Notes: generated by a model not told the origin, from the sequence alone. Positions 38,655-48,519 are shown, counted from the first letter of the stretch. The stretch is DNA of 64,000 bases from Microbacterium wangchenii (GCF_004564355.1 NZ_CP038266.1:2542001-2606000); one strand, 5' to 3'. Numbers and translations are program-made.

Positions 38655-38675
38655 CTTGAGCGCTGTGATATCAAG
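38655..38675. promoter_or_regulatory. HAIR box 2 (HspR-type operator)
   Basis: CTTGAGC, 7 bp, TATCAAG is a second HspR-type site with its centre 28 bp from box 1. The symmetry extends outward to AACTTGA and TCAAGTT. It ends 1 bp before the stop codon of the upstream membrane-protein gene. Confidence 0.83.
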
Positions 38676-38676
38676 T

Positions 38677-39579
38677 TCAACGCTGGAGTCGCCTGGGTAT
38701 TCCCGGTTCGCCGCGAACGGCCGGATCCGCTGCATCCCAGAACTCCGCGGTCTGCGCCACCCAGAACACCGCGAACAGCGCGAGGGCCACGGCCTCTCCG
38801 AGGAAGATGAGCGGCAGGCCCGTGAGCGCGACCAGGTCGACGCCCCGTCCGCGCAGTGCCAGCACGGCGGCCAGCACCACGAGTGTTACGAGGATCCCCA
38901 CCGCAGTGACGGCGTACACGGCACGCAGGATGCGCCGCGCCCGCGCCGAGTGGGCCGCCGAGCGCAGGGCGGCGAGGGCCGCCACGAGCGTGACGAGCGT
39001 GAAGAAGCCGAGCGTCGCGGCGTCGTGGCCGCGGCGGAGGAAGGTCTCCGGCGACACCACCCACCATGCTGCCGCCGAACCCACCAGCAGAGCCGCGGTC
39101 AGGAGCGTGACGCCCACCCCGAGGGTGAAGCTGCGCTGCGCCAGCGCCAGCGCGGCGGCGCCCACGACTCCGACGACCCCCAGGACCGTCAGCGCCAGCA
39201 TCCCGTTCGCCACCTCGGGGACGGCCGCGGCGGGAACGCACGGGGTCATCGCGGGACAGCGCGGATCCAGGCCGGGGACGTCGCCGGCCATGACCGGTGC
39301 GGGCACGAGTGCGATGACGGGGGCCAGCAGCGCGGCCAGATCCAGCAGCGCCTGCTCGAGACTGCGCCCCGACAGGGCCAGCAGCGCGAGGCTCACGGCG
39401 CACAACGCGCCCACGAAGACGTTGCGGGCCGGCGTGTAGTACGACGCGCTGAGCGAGGCCAGGGCGCCGCCGGCCGCGACCTGCGCCCCCACCCCCACGC
39501 CGACGAACAGCACGACCGCCACGAGCCCGACCCGCACGTAGCGGTAGGTCCGTTGCGTCGAGGTGGTCCGCAGCTGCAT
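38677..39579 (-). CDS. Integral membrane protein of unknown function
   Basis: I do not recognise this 300-residue protein by name. It has about eight hydrophobic segments, an early block SASYYTPARNVFVGALC seen in actinobacterial multi-spanning proteins of unknown role, and an extracytoplasmic loop with a cysteine pair (DPRCPAMTPCVP) that may form a disulfide. No catalytic motif is evident. The C-terminal tail is short and charged. The gene lies immediately upstream of the heat-shock-controlled unfoldase gene, and its stop touches HAIR box 2, so read-through into that gene is possible. Start ATG 39579 is the first with a plausible N-terminus. Confidence 0.65.
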   Translation of the reverse strand: MQLRTTSTQRTYRYVRVGLVAVVLFVGVGVGAQVAAGGALASLSASYYTPARNVFVGALCAVSLALLALSGRSLEQALLDLAALLAPVIALVPAPVMAGDVPGLDPRCPAMTPCVPAAAVPEVANGMLALTVLGVVGVVGAAALALAQRSFTLGVGVTLLTAALLVGSAAAWWVVSPETFLRRGHDAATLGFFTLVTLVAALAALRSAAHSARARRILRAVYAVTAVGILVTLVVLAAVLALRGRGVDLVALTGLPLIFLGEAVALALFAVFWVAQTAEFWDAADPAVRGEPGIPRRLQR

Positions 39580-39644
39580 CCGGCGCTCCTGTCGACGAGG
39601 CCATCATGTCACCGGCGTGCGGCGGTTCTGGGAGACTTGCGCGC

Positions 39645-40415
39645 ATGCGGGAATTTCTGCGCGGAGCGGGCACCCTGGGGCGCGGGTTCGGGATGTGGCG
39701 CCGGATCCCCGGCGTGATGGCCTTGGGGCTCGTGCCCGCCGCGATCGTGGCGCTGCTCATGCTCGCCGCGCTCATCGCGCTGGGGATGGCGCTGCCGGAC
39801 CTGGTGGTCACCCTCACGCCCTTCGCCGACGGGTGGCCGGAGTTCTGGTCGGGGGCGGTGCGTCTTGCGCTGGGACTGGCGACCTTCGGCGGTGCGCTGT
39901 TCCTGGCCGCATCCACCACCACGGCGCTGACCCTCACTCTGGGCGAGCCGTTCTACGACCGCATCTGGCGCGCCGTCGAGCGCGACACCGCCGGCTCCGT
40001 CCCCGACGCCGGCTACGGCTTCTGGCGCGCGGCCGGCGACGCGCTCTCGCTCTTCGCCCGGGGCGTGGGCGTGGCGCTGCTGGCCTGGCTGGTGGGCCTG
40101 GTGCCGGTGGTGGGCGGCGTGGCCGGCGCCGTGCTCGGCGTAGCCCTGACGGGCCGCCTGCTGGCGGACGAGCTCAGCTCCCGGGCCCTCACCGCGCGCG
40201 GCATCGGCCCCGCCGAGCGCAAGCGCCTCCTGCGCACCTCCCGCGCGCGTGCCCTGGGGTTCGGCGTCGCGACGCAGCTGTGCTTCCTGATCCCCTTCGG
40301 CGCGATCGCCGTGATGCCCGCCGCCGTCGCCGGTGCGACGCTGCTCGCCCAGGATGTGCTGCGGCTCAGCGCGGTGCCGGAGCCTCCCGCGCGCCCGACT
40401 GCAGCGCTCGGATGA
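39645..40415 (+). CDS. EI24-domain (CysZ-like) membrane protein
   Basis: A 256-residue membrane protein of the EI24/CysZ family. It begins REFLRGAGTLGRGFGMW and has hydrophobic segments at about residues 22-48, 65-85, 130-165 and 200-230, plus the conserved LGEPFYDRIW block. E. coli CysZ transports sulfate, but actinobacterial members are uncharacterised and lack linked sulfur genes here. I chose ATG 39645; an upstream in-frame ATG at 39606 adds 13 non-conserved residues. The last 50 bp overlap the convergent NhaA-thioredoxin gene. Confidence 0.8.
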   Translation: MREFLRGAGTLGRGFGMWRRIPGVMALGLVPAAIVALLMLAALIALGMALPDLVVTLTPFADGWPEFWSGAVRLALGLATFGGALFLAASTTTALTLTLGEPFYDRIWRAVERDTAGSVPDAGYGFWRAAGDALSLFARGVGVALLAWLVGLVPVVGGVAGAVLGVALTGRLLADELSSRALTARGIGPAERKRLLRTSRARALGFGVATQLCFLIPFGAIAVMPAAVAGATLLAQDVLRLSAVPEPPARPTAALG

Positions 40416-42201
40416 GCGTGGCGGAGTCGTACGGCCCGACGTGCCGGTACCCGTTGACGAAGAACGTCGGCGTGGAGTTCAGGTCCATGATCTCCGCATC
40501 CAGCCGATCGTCCTGGATGCGGCGGAGCACGCGGGCCGACGCGAAGTCGTCGGCGAAGCGGTCGGGATCCAGCCCCAGCATCTCGGCGTAGCGGAACAGG
40601 TCGTCCCGCTCGAGGTGGGCCTGGTGCGCGAACAGTTTGCTCGCCATCGGGAAGAACTGCTCCTGCATCGCCGCCGCCTCCGCGGCCTGAGCGGCCTCCT
40701 GCGCGTGGGGATGGACGTGGTCCAGCGGCAGATGGCGCCACACCCAGCGGATATCGGCGCCGAAGTGCTCGCGCACCGCGTCCACCGACCCCGTCGCGCG
40801 ACTGCAGAACGGGCACTCGAAATCGCCGTACTCGACGATCTCGTACGGCGCGGCCATGCTGCCCTTGACGTGGTCGCGCAGGGGATCCACCGGCCGCGCC
40901 AGCCGCGCTCCGATCGCCTGCGGGGGGCTGAGGCGATCACCGATCGCCAGGATCGCCCATCCCAGGAAGAAGGCCACAACGGATGCGGCCAGCACGGCCA
41001 CGCGCGCGATGTCCCGCGTCTCGGGGTCGCTGATGGCGATGGGCACGAGGAAGAGCGAGATGGTGAACCCGATCCCCGACAGCGCCGCGCCGCCGGCGAT
41101 GCGGTGAAGACTCAGCCCCGGCGCGAGCTGGCCCCGCCCGAATGCGCACACCAGCCAGGTCGCACCGAAGATTCCGAGGGACTTGCCCACGATGAGCCCG
41201 GCCAGGATCCCCCACGCGACGGGTGAGGCGAGCGCGTCAGCCAGGGTCGCGCCGGTGATGTGCACCCCGGCGTTGGCCACGGCGAAGATGGGAAGCACGA
41301 CGTAGATGATGTACGGGCGCCACGCGTCCTGCACGCGGTCGTTGATAGAGAAGGATTCCCGCAGGCTCCGGGAGACGGCCGCCGCATACCGGGGGTTCGG
41401 CGACTCGCGGAAGGCCTGCGCCTGCTCCGCGGCACGCTCCACATCCGGGCGCCGCGGGGGGAAGACGGGTATCAGGAGGGCGACGGCCACTCCGGCCAGC
41501 GTCGGGTGGATGCCGGCGAGGTACACCGCCACCCACAGCGCCGCACCGAGCAGGACGTACGCCGGAGGGCGCAGCGGCGCCGGCAGGAACCGCACGAGGG
41601 CGAGCAGCCCGATGAGGGCGACCGAGACGACGAACGGCCAGATGTCCAGGCCGTCGTTGTAGAACAGCCCGATCGCCAGGAGCGCGCCGATGTCGTCGAC
41701 CACGGCGAGGGTGAGCAGGAACGTGCGCAGCCGCGCCGAGAACTTCGGTCCGATGATGGCCAGCGCGCCCAGGAGGAAGGCCGTGTCGGTGGAGATGACC
41801 ACTCCCCACGCATCCGGCTCGCCGCCGCCGAGGTTCACCAGGAGGAAGATCAGCGCGGGCAGGACCAGTCCCGCGGCGGCGGCGGTGATCGGCACGAGCG
41901 CGCGGGAGCGGTCGGTCAGCTCGCCGACGGCGAATTCGTGCTTGACCTCGAGGCCGACGAGGAAGAAGAACAGCGTCATGAGGCCTTCGTTGACGAAGGC
42001 ATGCAGCGTGAAGGTGATCGCGGTGTCCCCGGCGCCGAGAACGAGCGGCAGCTCCCACGTGTCGTGGTACGAATCGCCCGGGATGTTCGCCCACACCATG
42101 GCGATCGCGACGCCCAGCAGCATGAGGGCGGCCGACAGCCGGTCGCCGCGCAGGGACTTCTTCTTGTGCGGACCGGGCTGCTGCCGCTGGACGGAGGTCA
42201 C
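40366..42201 (-). CDS. nhaA: NhaA Na+/H+ antiporter fused to a DsbA-like thioredoxin domain
   Basis: A 611-residue fusion protein. Residues about 20-430 form NhaA, which expels Na+ in exchange for H+: WANIPGDSYHDTWE, FFLVGLEVKHE, STDTAFLLGAL and VVDDIGALLAI carry the conserved Asp residues of the ion site. From about residue 440 a DsbA-like thioredoxin domain follows, with the redox centre C463-P-F-C466 and WRHLPLDHVHPHA. The GTG at 42201 is the only reasonable start, with AGGATG 8 nt upstream. Fusions of this kind are known in actinobacteria, but the role of the redox domain is unsettled. It overlaps the EI24 gene by 50 bp. Confidence 0.93.
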   Translation of the reverse strand: MTSVQRQQPGPHKKKSLRGDRLSAALMLLGVAIAMVWANIPGDSYHDTWELPLVLGAGDTAITFTLHAFVNEGLMTLFFFLVGLEVKHEFAVGELTDRSRALVPITAAAAGLVLPALIFLLVNLGGGEPDAWGVVISTDTAFLLGALAIIGPKFSARLRTFLLTLAVVDDIGALLAIGLFYNDGLDIWPFVVSVALIGLLALVRFLPAPLRPPAYVLLGAALWVAVYLAGIHPTLAGVAVALLIPVFPPRRPDVERAAEQAQAFRESPNPRYAAAVSRSLRESFSINDRVQDAWRPYIIYVVLPIFAVANAGVHITGATLADALASPVAWGILAGLIVGKSLGIFGATWLVCAFGRGQLAPGLSLHRIAGGAALSGIGFTISLFLVPIAISDPETRDIARVAVLAASVVAFFLGWAILAIGDRLSPPQAIGARLARPVDPLRDHVKGSMAAPYEIVEYGDFECPFCSRATGSVDAVREHFGADIRWVWRHLPLDHVHPHAQEAAQAAEAAAMQEQFFPMASKLFAHQAHLERDDLFRYAEMLGLDPDRFADDFASARVLRRIQDDRLDAEIMDLNSTPTFFVNGYRHVGPYDSATLIRALQSGAREAPAPR

Positions 42202-42297
42202 CGCACCATCCTGCCGCTGCCTGCGCGTCTTGTCTCCTGTTCCCTCGGAGGAACGGAGTGGGCCGCCAGGCACGATAGCCTGGATGCAGGAGGTCCC

Positions 42298-42453
42298 ATG
42301 TACGTTATCGCGCTCATCCTGTTCCTCGGCGGGGTGCTTCTCGTCGGCATCTCCTTCGCGCTGGCCCCGTTCCAGGCCCTGTTCTTCATCCTCGGAATCC
42401 TGCTGGTCTCGGCGGCGTTCGCGCTGCCGATCCACCTCGGCAACCGCACGTGA
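42298..42453 (+). CDS. Small two-helix membrane protein (51 residues)
   Basis: A short gene with a perfect AGGAGGT 4 nt before the ATG at 42298 and a GATAGCCT -10-like box 25 nt upstream. The product is almost wholly hydrophobic, with two predicted membrane segments (residues about 3-22 and 25-45) joined by APFQ, and a short polar tail HLGNRT. I do not recognise a family. It is too short for reliable function calls, but the ribosome-binding site and clean hydrophobic pattern support it as a real gene. It faces the DUF3817 gene, with a PAL-B element between them. Confidence 0.7.
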   Translation: MYVIALILFLGGVLLVGISFALAPFQALFFILGILLVSAAFALPIHLGNRT

Positions 42454-42524
42454 CCGCGCGGGCCTGACCGGCCCGCCGCATCCGCCGCTCGCGCGCCGTT
42501 CGTTGCGCGCGCCCGTACTCACGC

Positions 42525-42595
42525 ACGTCGGAGGATCGCGCCTTCGTCGGAGGATGCGCACGGCATCCTCCGACCTTGAGCGGATTCTCCGACGT
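42525..42595. repeat. PAL-B copy 1, 71-bp nested palindrome
   Basis: Outer arms ACGTCGGAGGAT and ATTCTCCGACGT enclose inner arms GTCGGAGGATGC and GCATCCTCCGAC. The element lies between the convergent 51-residue membrane-protein and DUF3817 genes and touches the DUF3817 stop codon. Two further copies occur at 44282 and 44813. Confidence 0.87.
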
Positions 42596-43059
42596 CAGTC
42601 GCGCCCGCCGGGCGGGCCCACGAGAAGCAGCGCGACGTAGAGCACGACGATCGCGGCCACCAGGAGCAGCGCGAGCACCCACGGCCGGCGCAGGAAGAAC
42701 CGCAGCATGCGGTCCAGCACCGTGCGGTCGCGCGGATCGTCGGTCTCCTCAAGCCGCCACGCGCCGGTCAGGCGCCCGGATCGGTTCAGCCAGATCTCGG
42801 TCGGGATGGTCGCGTACGGGATGACCGCGCTGACGACGGCGACGACGGTCGGCCACACGCGCCAGCGCTGGTTGAGCGACACGAGGATCGCGGTGGCGCC
42901 ATAGGAGAGGAACACGAAACCGTGGATGGCGCCGCCGATGGAGACGGCGATGTCCAGGCCGGCGACGGCGCGGATGATGAGGGCGGCGATGAGGATGGTC
43001 CATGACACCGCCTCCGCGATGGCCAGGGTGCGGAAGAGCGTCAGGGGCGCGCGGAACAC
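42595..43059 (-). CDS. DUF3817-family membrane protein
   Basis: A 154-residue protein with three or four membrane segments and the DUF3817 pattern (RTLAIAEAVSWTILI, GGAIHGFVFLSYG, WPTVVAVVSAVIPYATIPTEIWL). An additional C-terminal helix (residues about 127-147) follows a charged stretch. The GTG at 43059 follows GAGGAGAC, and a -10-like TAGGCT (complement of 43091-43096) lies upstream. DUF3817 proteins are uncharacterised; some are linked to membrane-protein biogenesis by context only. No functional residues can be named. Confidence 0.8.
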   Translation of the reverse strand: MFRAPLTLFRTLAIAEAVSWTILIAALIIRAVAGLDIAVSIGGAIHGFVFLSYGATAILVSLNQRWRVWPTVVAVVSAVIPYATIPTEIWLNRSGRLTGAWRLEETDDPRDRTVLDRMLRFFLRRPWVLALLLVAAIVVLYVALLLVGPPGGRD

Positions 43060-43154
43060 GGGGTCTCCTCGTCGGGTTCGGGAAGTCCCAGCCTACGAAC
43101 CCTCCCTGGGCCCGCGCGTCGGCGGCGCTCGGGCCCCACGGGTAACGTGGGGCG

Positions 43155-44261
43155 GTGGACTTCTCCCTCGACGCGCTGCGGCGCGATCCCGGCCCCGGTG
43201 GCGACGCGGCGGCGCATGACGCGGCGGACCGGCTGCTCCTGGACGAGTCCGCCGCCGCGCGGGCCGGTGTGGACGCGGACGACGTCGTCGTGATCGGCGA
43301 TGTCAGCGGCGCGCTGGCGCTGCCCGTGGCCGCCGAGGCCCCCGCATCCGTCGTTCGGGTGCACCAGGATCCACTCTCGGATGAACGCGCCCTCCACGCC
43401 AACGCCCGCGCCTTCGGCCTGGCGGATTCCGTCCGCTCCCTGCCCTTGACGGGCGACCTGGTCCGCGGCGCACGCCTCGTGCTGCTGCGCCTGCCGCGCT
43501 CGCTGGATGCGCTGCGCGACATCGCGGGGCTCATCTCCGCGCACGCCGCATCCGATGTGAACGTGTTCGCCGGCGGGCGGATCAAGCACATGAGCGTCTC
43601 GATGAACGACGTCCTCCGCGAGCATTTCTCGACGGTCGACGTCACCCATGCGCGGCAGAAGTCGCGCGTGCTGATCGCGCGCGGTCCGCACGACGGACGG
43701 GATCCGGTGCCCGCCCGCGCCGTCCACGACGGCGTCACCGTGTGCGCGTTCGGCGGGGTCTTCGCCGGCGCGTCCCTCGACATCGGAACGCGCCTACTGC
43801 TCGAGCACCTCCCCTCCCCCGACGGCCGCGACCCGTTTCTCGACCTGGCGTGCGGAAGCGGCGTCGTGGGGGCGACGATGGCGGTGCGGCATCCGGGCCT
43901 GCACGTATACGCCTCCGACGAGTCCGCCGCCGCCGTCGCATCCGCTCGCGCGACCGCCGCCGCGAACGGGGTGAGCGAGCGGATGACCGTCGTGCGGGAT
44001 GACGCGCTGTCGGCGCTCCCGGATGCCGGCGCCTCCCTCATCGCTCTGAACCCGCCGTTCCACCGCGGCGCGGCTCTCGACGAGGGCATCGCGCCGTACC
44101 TGTTCGCCGATGCCGCCCGCGTCCTGCGCCCCGGCGGCGAGCTGTGGACGGTGTGGAACTCCGCCCTGCAGTACCGCCCCGCGCTGACCCGCCTGGTCGG
44201 CCCGACGCGGCAGATCGCCCGCAATCCGAAGTTCACGGTGACCGCCTCCGTCAAGCGCTGA
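43155..44261 (+). CDS. RsmC/RlmG-like rRNA methyltransferase
   Basis: A 368-residue SAM-dependent methyltransferase with a duplicated domain layout like RsmC and RlmG, which methylate guanine N2 in rRNA. The C-terminal domain holds the SAM motif DLACGSGVVGA, the acidic YASDES and the catalytic NPPFH. The N-terminal half is a degenerate copy with GRIKHMSVSM, a block also seen in RsmC. The GTG at 43155 follows TAACGT at 43142-43147, so it is probably leaderless. Which rRNA position is modified cannot be told. It stands alone, divergent from the DUF3817 gene. Confidence 0.83.
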   Translation: MDFSLDALRRDPGPGGDAAAHDAADRLLLDESAAARAGVDADDVVVIGDVSGALALPVAAEAPASVVRVHQDPLSDERALHANARAFGLADSVRSLPLTGDLVRGARLVLLRLPRSLDALRDIAGLISAHAASDVNVFAGGRIKHMSVSMNDVLREHFSTVDVTHARQKSRVLIARGPHDGRDPVPARAVHDGVTVCAFGGVFAGASLDIGTRLLLEHLPSPDGRDPFLDLACGSGVVGATMAVRHPGLHVYASDESAAAVASARATAAANGVSERMTVVRDDALSALPDAGASLIALNPPFHRGAALDEGIAPYLFADAARVLRPGGELWTVWNSALQYRPALTRLVGPTRQIARNPKFTVTASVKR

Positions 44262-44281
44262 GCCCCCTCGCCCTCGCCCCG

Positions 44282-44351
44282 ACGTCGGAGAATTCGACGT
44301 AGGTCGGAGGATGCGGGTGGAATCCTCCGACGTAGGTGCGATCATCCGACG
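44282..44351. repeat. PAL-B copy 2
   Basis: This is the same architecture as at 42525, with GTCGGAGGAT / ATCCTCCGAC inner arms and ACGTCGGAG / ATCCGACG outer arms. It lies between the convergent methyltransferase and PIN genes. The loop GCGGGTGGA is shared, apart from one base, with copy 3, and the orientation is the same. Confidence 0.87.
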
Positions 44352-44358
44352 CCGCGCG

Positions 44359-44775
44359 TCACCCGTGCACGGCGTCCGGGGTGCGCAGTTCGTCGAACTC
44401 GGCCACGCGCACGATGCCCGCGGCGGCAGCGGCGAGCGCAGGGTCGTCGGTGAGGAGAGCGTCCGCCTGAAGGGACGCCACGGCGAGGTACTCGGCGAGG
44501 GCAATGTCGGGCCAGTCGTGCTGCGCGGCGATCCGCCACGCGGTCGCCCGGGAGACCCGGTCGCCGAGCAGCCGGATCTTCAGCCCCGCGATCCCTTCGA
44601 GCAGCCGGAGCCCTTCGGCCTCGGCCATCCGGCCAGCCCGCACGTCCCGGTACAGCGCGGCGAGGGCATGCGAGCGGAGGATCGCCGGGCCCACGAGCCG
44701 GTGAGCGGATGCCACGGCGATGGGCTCGCTCACGATCCGGAGGGCGACGGCGGCATCGACGGCGTAACGCGTCAT
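44359..44775 (-). CDS. PIN-domain protein (VapC-like), orphan
   Basis: A 138-residue PIN domain, a fold of metal-dependent RNases that includes VapC toxins. Asp7 in YAVDAAVAL, the DWPDIALAEYLAVA helix and ADALLTDDPAL carry three acidic sites. The second canonical acidic position, normally SE in a segment like SEVLSAL, reads SHALAAL here, so a ligand may be lost or replaced. I chose ATG 44775 because GGAGGATG lies 5 nt upstream. No VapB-like antitoxin gene is present on either side. The gene is bracketed by PAL-B copies. It may be a solitary RNase or an inactive relic. Confidence 0.75.
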   Translation of the reverse strand: MTRYAVDAAVALRIVSEPIAVASAHRLVGPAILRSHALAALYRDVRAGRMAEAEGLRLLEGIAGLKIRLLGDRVSRATAWRIAAQHDWPDIALAEYLAVASLQADALLTDDPALAAAAAGIVRVAEFDELRTPDAVHG

Positions 44776-44812
44776 GCGCTCATCCTCCCGCGCAGCTCGC
44801 GCTGTCACCATG

Positions 44813-44880
44813 GTCGGAGAAAACGACGAACGTCGGAGGATCCGGGTGGAATCCTCCGACGTTCGTGCGATCAGCCGACG
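44813..44880. repeat. PAL-B copy 3
   Basis: GTCGGAGA and an inner GTCGGAGGAT / ATCCTCCGAC hairpin form this third copy. It lies just past the nrdF stop and upstream of the PIN gene, so it may also end the nrdHIEF transcript. Confidence 0.85.
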
Positions 44881-44893
44881 GTGCGGAGAGGGC

Positions 44894-45892
<999 letters not shown>

Positions 45893-45900
45893 TCAGCGCG

Positions 45901-48069
45901 TCACAGCGTGCACGAGACGCATTCGCTCATGTCGGTGCCCTCGAGGGCCATCTGGCGCAGCCGGATGTAGTAGATCGTCTTGATGCCCTTGCGCCAGGCG
46001 TAGATCTGCGCCTTGTTGATGTCGCGCGTGGTCGCGGTGTCCTTGAAGAACAGCGTGAGCGACAGGCCCTGATCCACGTGCTGCGTGGCCGCGGCGTACG
46101 TGTCGATGACCTTCTCGTAGCCGATCTCGTACGCGTCCTGGTAGTACTCCAGGTTGTCGTTCGTCATGAACGCCGCCGGGTAGTACACGCGCCCGAGCTT
46201 GCCCTCCTTGCGGATCTCGATCTTCGCCGCGATGGGGTGGATCGAGCTCGTGGAGTTGTTGATGTAGGAGATCGACCCGGTCGGGGGCACCGCCTGCAGG
46301 TTCTGGTTGTAGATGCCGAACTGCTGGATCGACGCCTTCAGCTCACGCCAGTCGTCCTGCGTGGGGATGTGGTGCCCGGTGAACATGCTCTTGACCTTGT
46401 CGGTCTTGGGCTCCCACACCTGCTCGATGTACTTGTCGAAGAACTCTCCGCTGGCGTAGGTCGAGTCCCAGAACCCGTCGAACGTCGTGCCGCGCTCGAT
46501 GGCGAGCTTGTTCGAGGCCCGCAGGGCGTGGAACAGCACGGTGTAGAAGTAGATGTTCGTGAAGTCCACACCCTCCTCCGAGCCGTAGTAGACGTGCTCA
46601 CGGGCGAGGTAGCCGTGCAGGTTCATCTGTCCCAGGCCGATCGCGTGCGAACGGTCGTTGCCGGCCTCGATCGAGCGCACCGAGCGGATGTGGCTCTGGT
46701 CGCTGACGGCGGTGAGCGCGCGGATGCTGGTCTCCACCGTCTGCGCGAGGTTGCCGCCGTCCATCGCCAGGGCGATGTTGAGCGAGCCGAGGTTGCACGA
46801 GATGTCCTTGCCGATCTGGTCGTAGGACAGGTCCTCGTTGAACGTCGTCGGCGTGTTCACCTGCAGGATCTCGCTGCAGAGGTTGGACATGTTGATCCGG
46901 CCCTTGATCGGGTTGGCCTTGTTCACCGTGTCCTCGAACATGATGTACGGGTAGCCCGACTCGAACTGGATCTCGGCGAGGGTCTGGAAGAACTCGCGCG
47001 CGTTGATCTTGGTCTTCTTGATGCGCGGGTCATCCACCATCTCGCGGTACTTCTCCGTCACGGAGATGTCGCCGAAGGGGACGCCGTACACGCGCTCGAC
47101 GTCGTAGGGCGAGAACAGGTACATGTCCTCGTCGTTCTTGGCCAGCTCGAACGTGATGTCGGGCACGACCACGCCCAGCGACAGCGTCTTGATGCGGATC
47201 TTCTCGTCGGCGTTCTCACGCTTGGTGTCGAGGAACCGCAGGATGTCGGGGTGGTGGGCCGACAGGTACACCGCGCCCGCGCCCTGACGCGCGCCGAGCT
47301 GGTTGGCGTAGCTGAAGCTGTCTTCGAGGAGCTTCATCACGGGGATGATGCCGCTGGACTGGTTCTCGATCTGCTTGATCGGAGCGCCCGCCTCGCGGAT
47401 GTTGGACAGCAGGAGGGCGACGCCGCCGCCGCGCTTGGACAGCTGCAGCGAGGAGTTGATGCCGCGCGAGATCGACTCCATGTTGTCTTCGATGCGCAGC
47501 AGGAAGCAGCTGACGAGCTCGCCGCGCTGGGCCTTGCCGGCGTTGAGGAACGTCGGGGTGGCCGGCTGGAAGCGGCCGGAGAGGATCTCGTCGACCAGGC
47601 TCAGCGCGAGGGTCTCGTCGCCGTCGGCGAGGGCGAGACCGGTCATCACGACGCGGTCTTCGAACCGCTCGAGGTAGCGCTTGCCGTCGAAGGTCTTCAG
47701 CGTGTAGCTCGTGTAGTACTTGAAGGCACCGAGGAACGTCTCGAACCGGAACTTCTTGCCGTAGGCGAAGTCGTTGAGGCGCTGGATGAACTCGAACGAG
47801 TACTTCTCCAGGACGGCCGGCTCGTAGTACTCCTTCTCCACGAGGTAGTCCAGGCGCTCCTTGAGCGAGTGGAAGAACACCGTGTTCTGGTTCACGTGCT
47901 GCAGGAAGTACTCCCGAGCGGCGCGCTTGTCGGCGTCGAACTGGATCTTGCCGTCCGCGTCGTACAGGTTGAGCATCGCGTTGAGGGCGTGGTAGTCCAT
48001 GCCGTCGAACCGCAGGTCGGCCTTGAAGTCGTTCGCGGTCAGTGCCGCCTCTAGTGCTGATTCCACCAT
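45901..48069 (-). CDS. nrdE: Class Ib ribonucleotide reductase alpha subunit NrdE
   Basis: NrdE reduces ribonucleoside diphosphates to deoxy forms. The 722-residue protein has [18 protein letters not shown] with an active-site Cys, NLCSEIL with the thiyl-radical Cys, [18 protein letters not shown] and the C-terminal redox pair region ending CVSCTL. It lacks the N-terminal ATP-cone, as is normal for class Ib. The ATG at 48069 overlaps the end of nrdI by 19 bp, so translation is coupled. It works with NrdF, NrdI (flavodoxin activator) and NrdH (electron donor), all in this operon. Confidence 0.98.
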   Translation of the reverse strand: MVESALEAALTANDFKADLRFDGMDYHALNAMLNLYDADGKIQFDADKRAAREYFLQHVNQNTVFFHSLKERLDYLVEKEYYEPAVLEKYSFEFIQRLNDFAYGKKFRFETFLGAFKYYTSYTLKTFDGKRYLERFEDRVVMTGLALADGDETLALSLVDEILSGRFQPATPTFLNAGKAQRGELVSCFLLRIEDNMESISRGINSSLQLSKRGGGVALLLSNIREAGAPIKQIENQSSGIIPVMKLLEDSFSYANQLGARQGAGAVYLSAHHPDILRFLDTKRENADEKIRIKTLSLGVVVPDITFELAKNDEDMYLFSPYDVERVYGVPFGDISVTEKYREMVDDPRIKKTKINAREFFQTLAEIQFESGYPYIMFEDTVNKANPIKGRINMSNLCSEILQVNTPTTFNEDLSYDQIGKDISCNLGSLNIALAMDGGNLAQTVETSIRALTAVSDQSHIRSVRSIEAGNDRSHAIGLGQMNLHGYLAREHVYYGSEEGVDFTNIYFYTVLFHALRASNKLAIERGTTFDGFWDSTYASGEFFDKYIEQVWEPKTDKVKSMFTGHHIPTQDDWRELKASIQQFGIYNQNLQAVPPTGSISYINNSTSSIHPIAAKIEIRKEGKLGRVYYPAAFMTNDNLEYYQDAYEIGYEKVIDTYAAATQHVDQGLSLTLFFKDTATTRDINKAQIYAWRKGIKTIYYIRLRQMALEGTDMSECVSCTL

Positions 48070-48491
48070 CGTTCCAATCCTTCGCTGACGCGAGCGACGT
48101 CGTCGGGTGTGCCGAAGAGCTCGAGCTTGTACAAGTGCGGCACGGAGCACTTGCGGCTGATGATTTCGCCGGCGAGGCCGAAGTGCTCGCCGAAATTCGT
48201 GTTGCCCGCGGAGATGACTCCGCGGATGTTGCTGCGGTTGCCGGTGTCGTTGAGGAACCGGATGACCTGCTTGGGGACGGCACCCTTCTCGACGCCGCGC
48301 CCCTGACCCCCGCCATAGGTGGGGGTCACGAGCACGAACGGTTCGTCGATGGTGAGGGGAGCGTCGGTCGCGTGGAGCGGGATCCGCACCGCCCGCATCC
48401 CGAGCTTCTCGATGAAACGCGCGGTGTTGCCCGACACGCTCGAGAAGTAGACCAGGAGCGGGACTTCGGTGGCGGTCACGACAGAACTCAT
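48051..48491 (-). CDS. nrdI: Flavodoxin-like NrdI, activator of NrdF
   Basis: NrdI supplies the oxidant that builds the dimanganese-tyrosyl cofactor in NrdF. The 146-residue protein has the FMN-binding loop [12 protein letters not shown], then TPTYGGG with the flavin-contacting loop, and the [18 protein letters not shown] block typical of NrdI. I chose ATG 48491 (MSSVV); the longer frame upstream runs through nrdH. It overlaps nrdE by 19 bp and follows nrdH by 28 bp, the standard nrdHIEF order. Confidence 0.96.
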   Translation of the reverse strand: MSSVVTATEVPLLVYFSSVSGNTARFIEKLGMRAVRIPLHATDAPLTIDEPFVLVTPTYGGGQGRGVEKGAVPKQVIRFLNDTGNRSNIRGVISAGNTNFGEHFGLAGEIISRKCSVPHLYKLELFGTPDDVARVSEGLERWWNQH

Positions 48492-48519
48492 GACGACGGC
48501 CCCTGAGCCGGTCGGAGGG

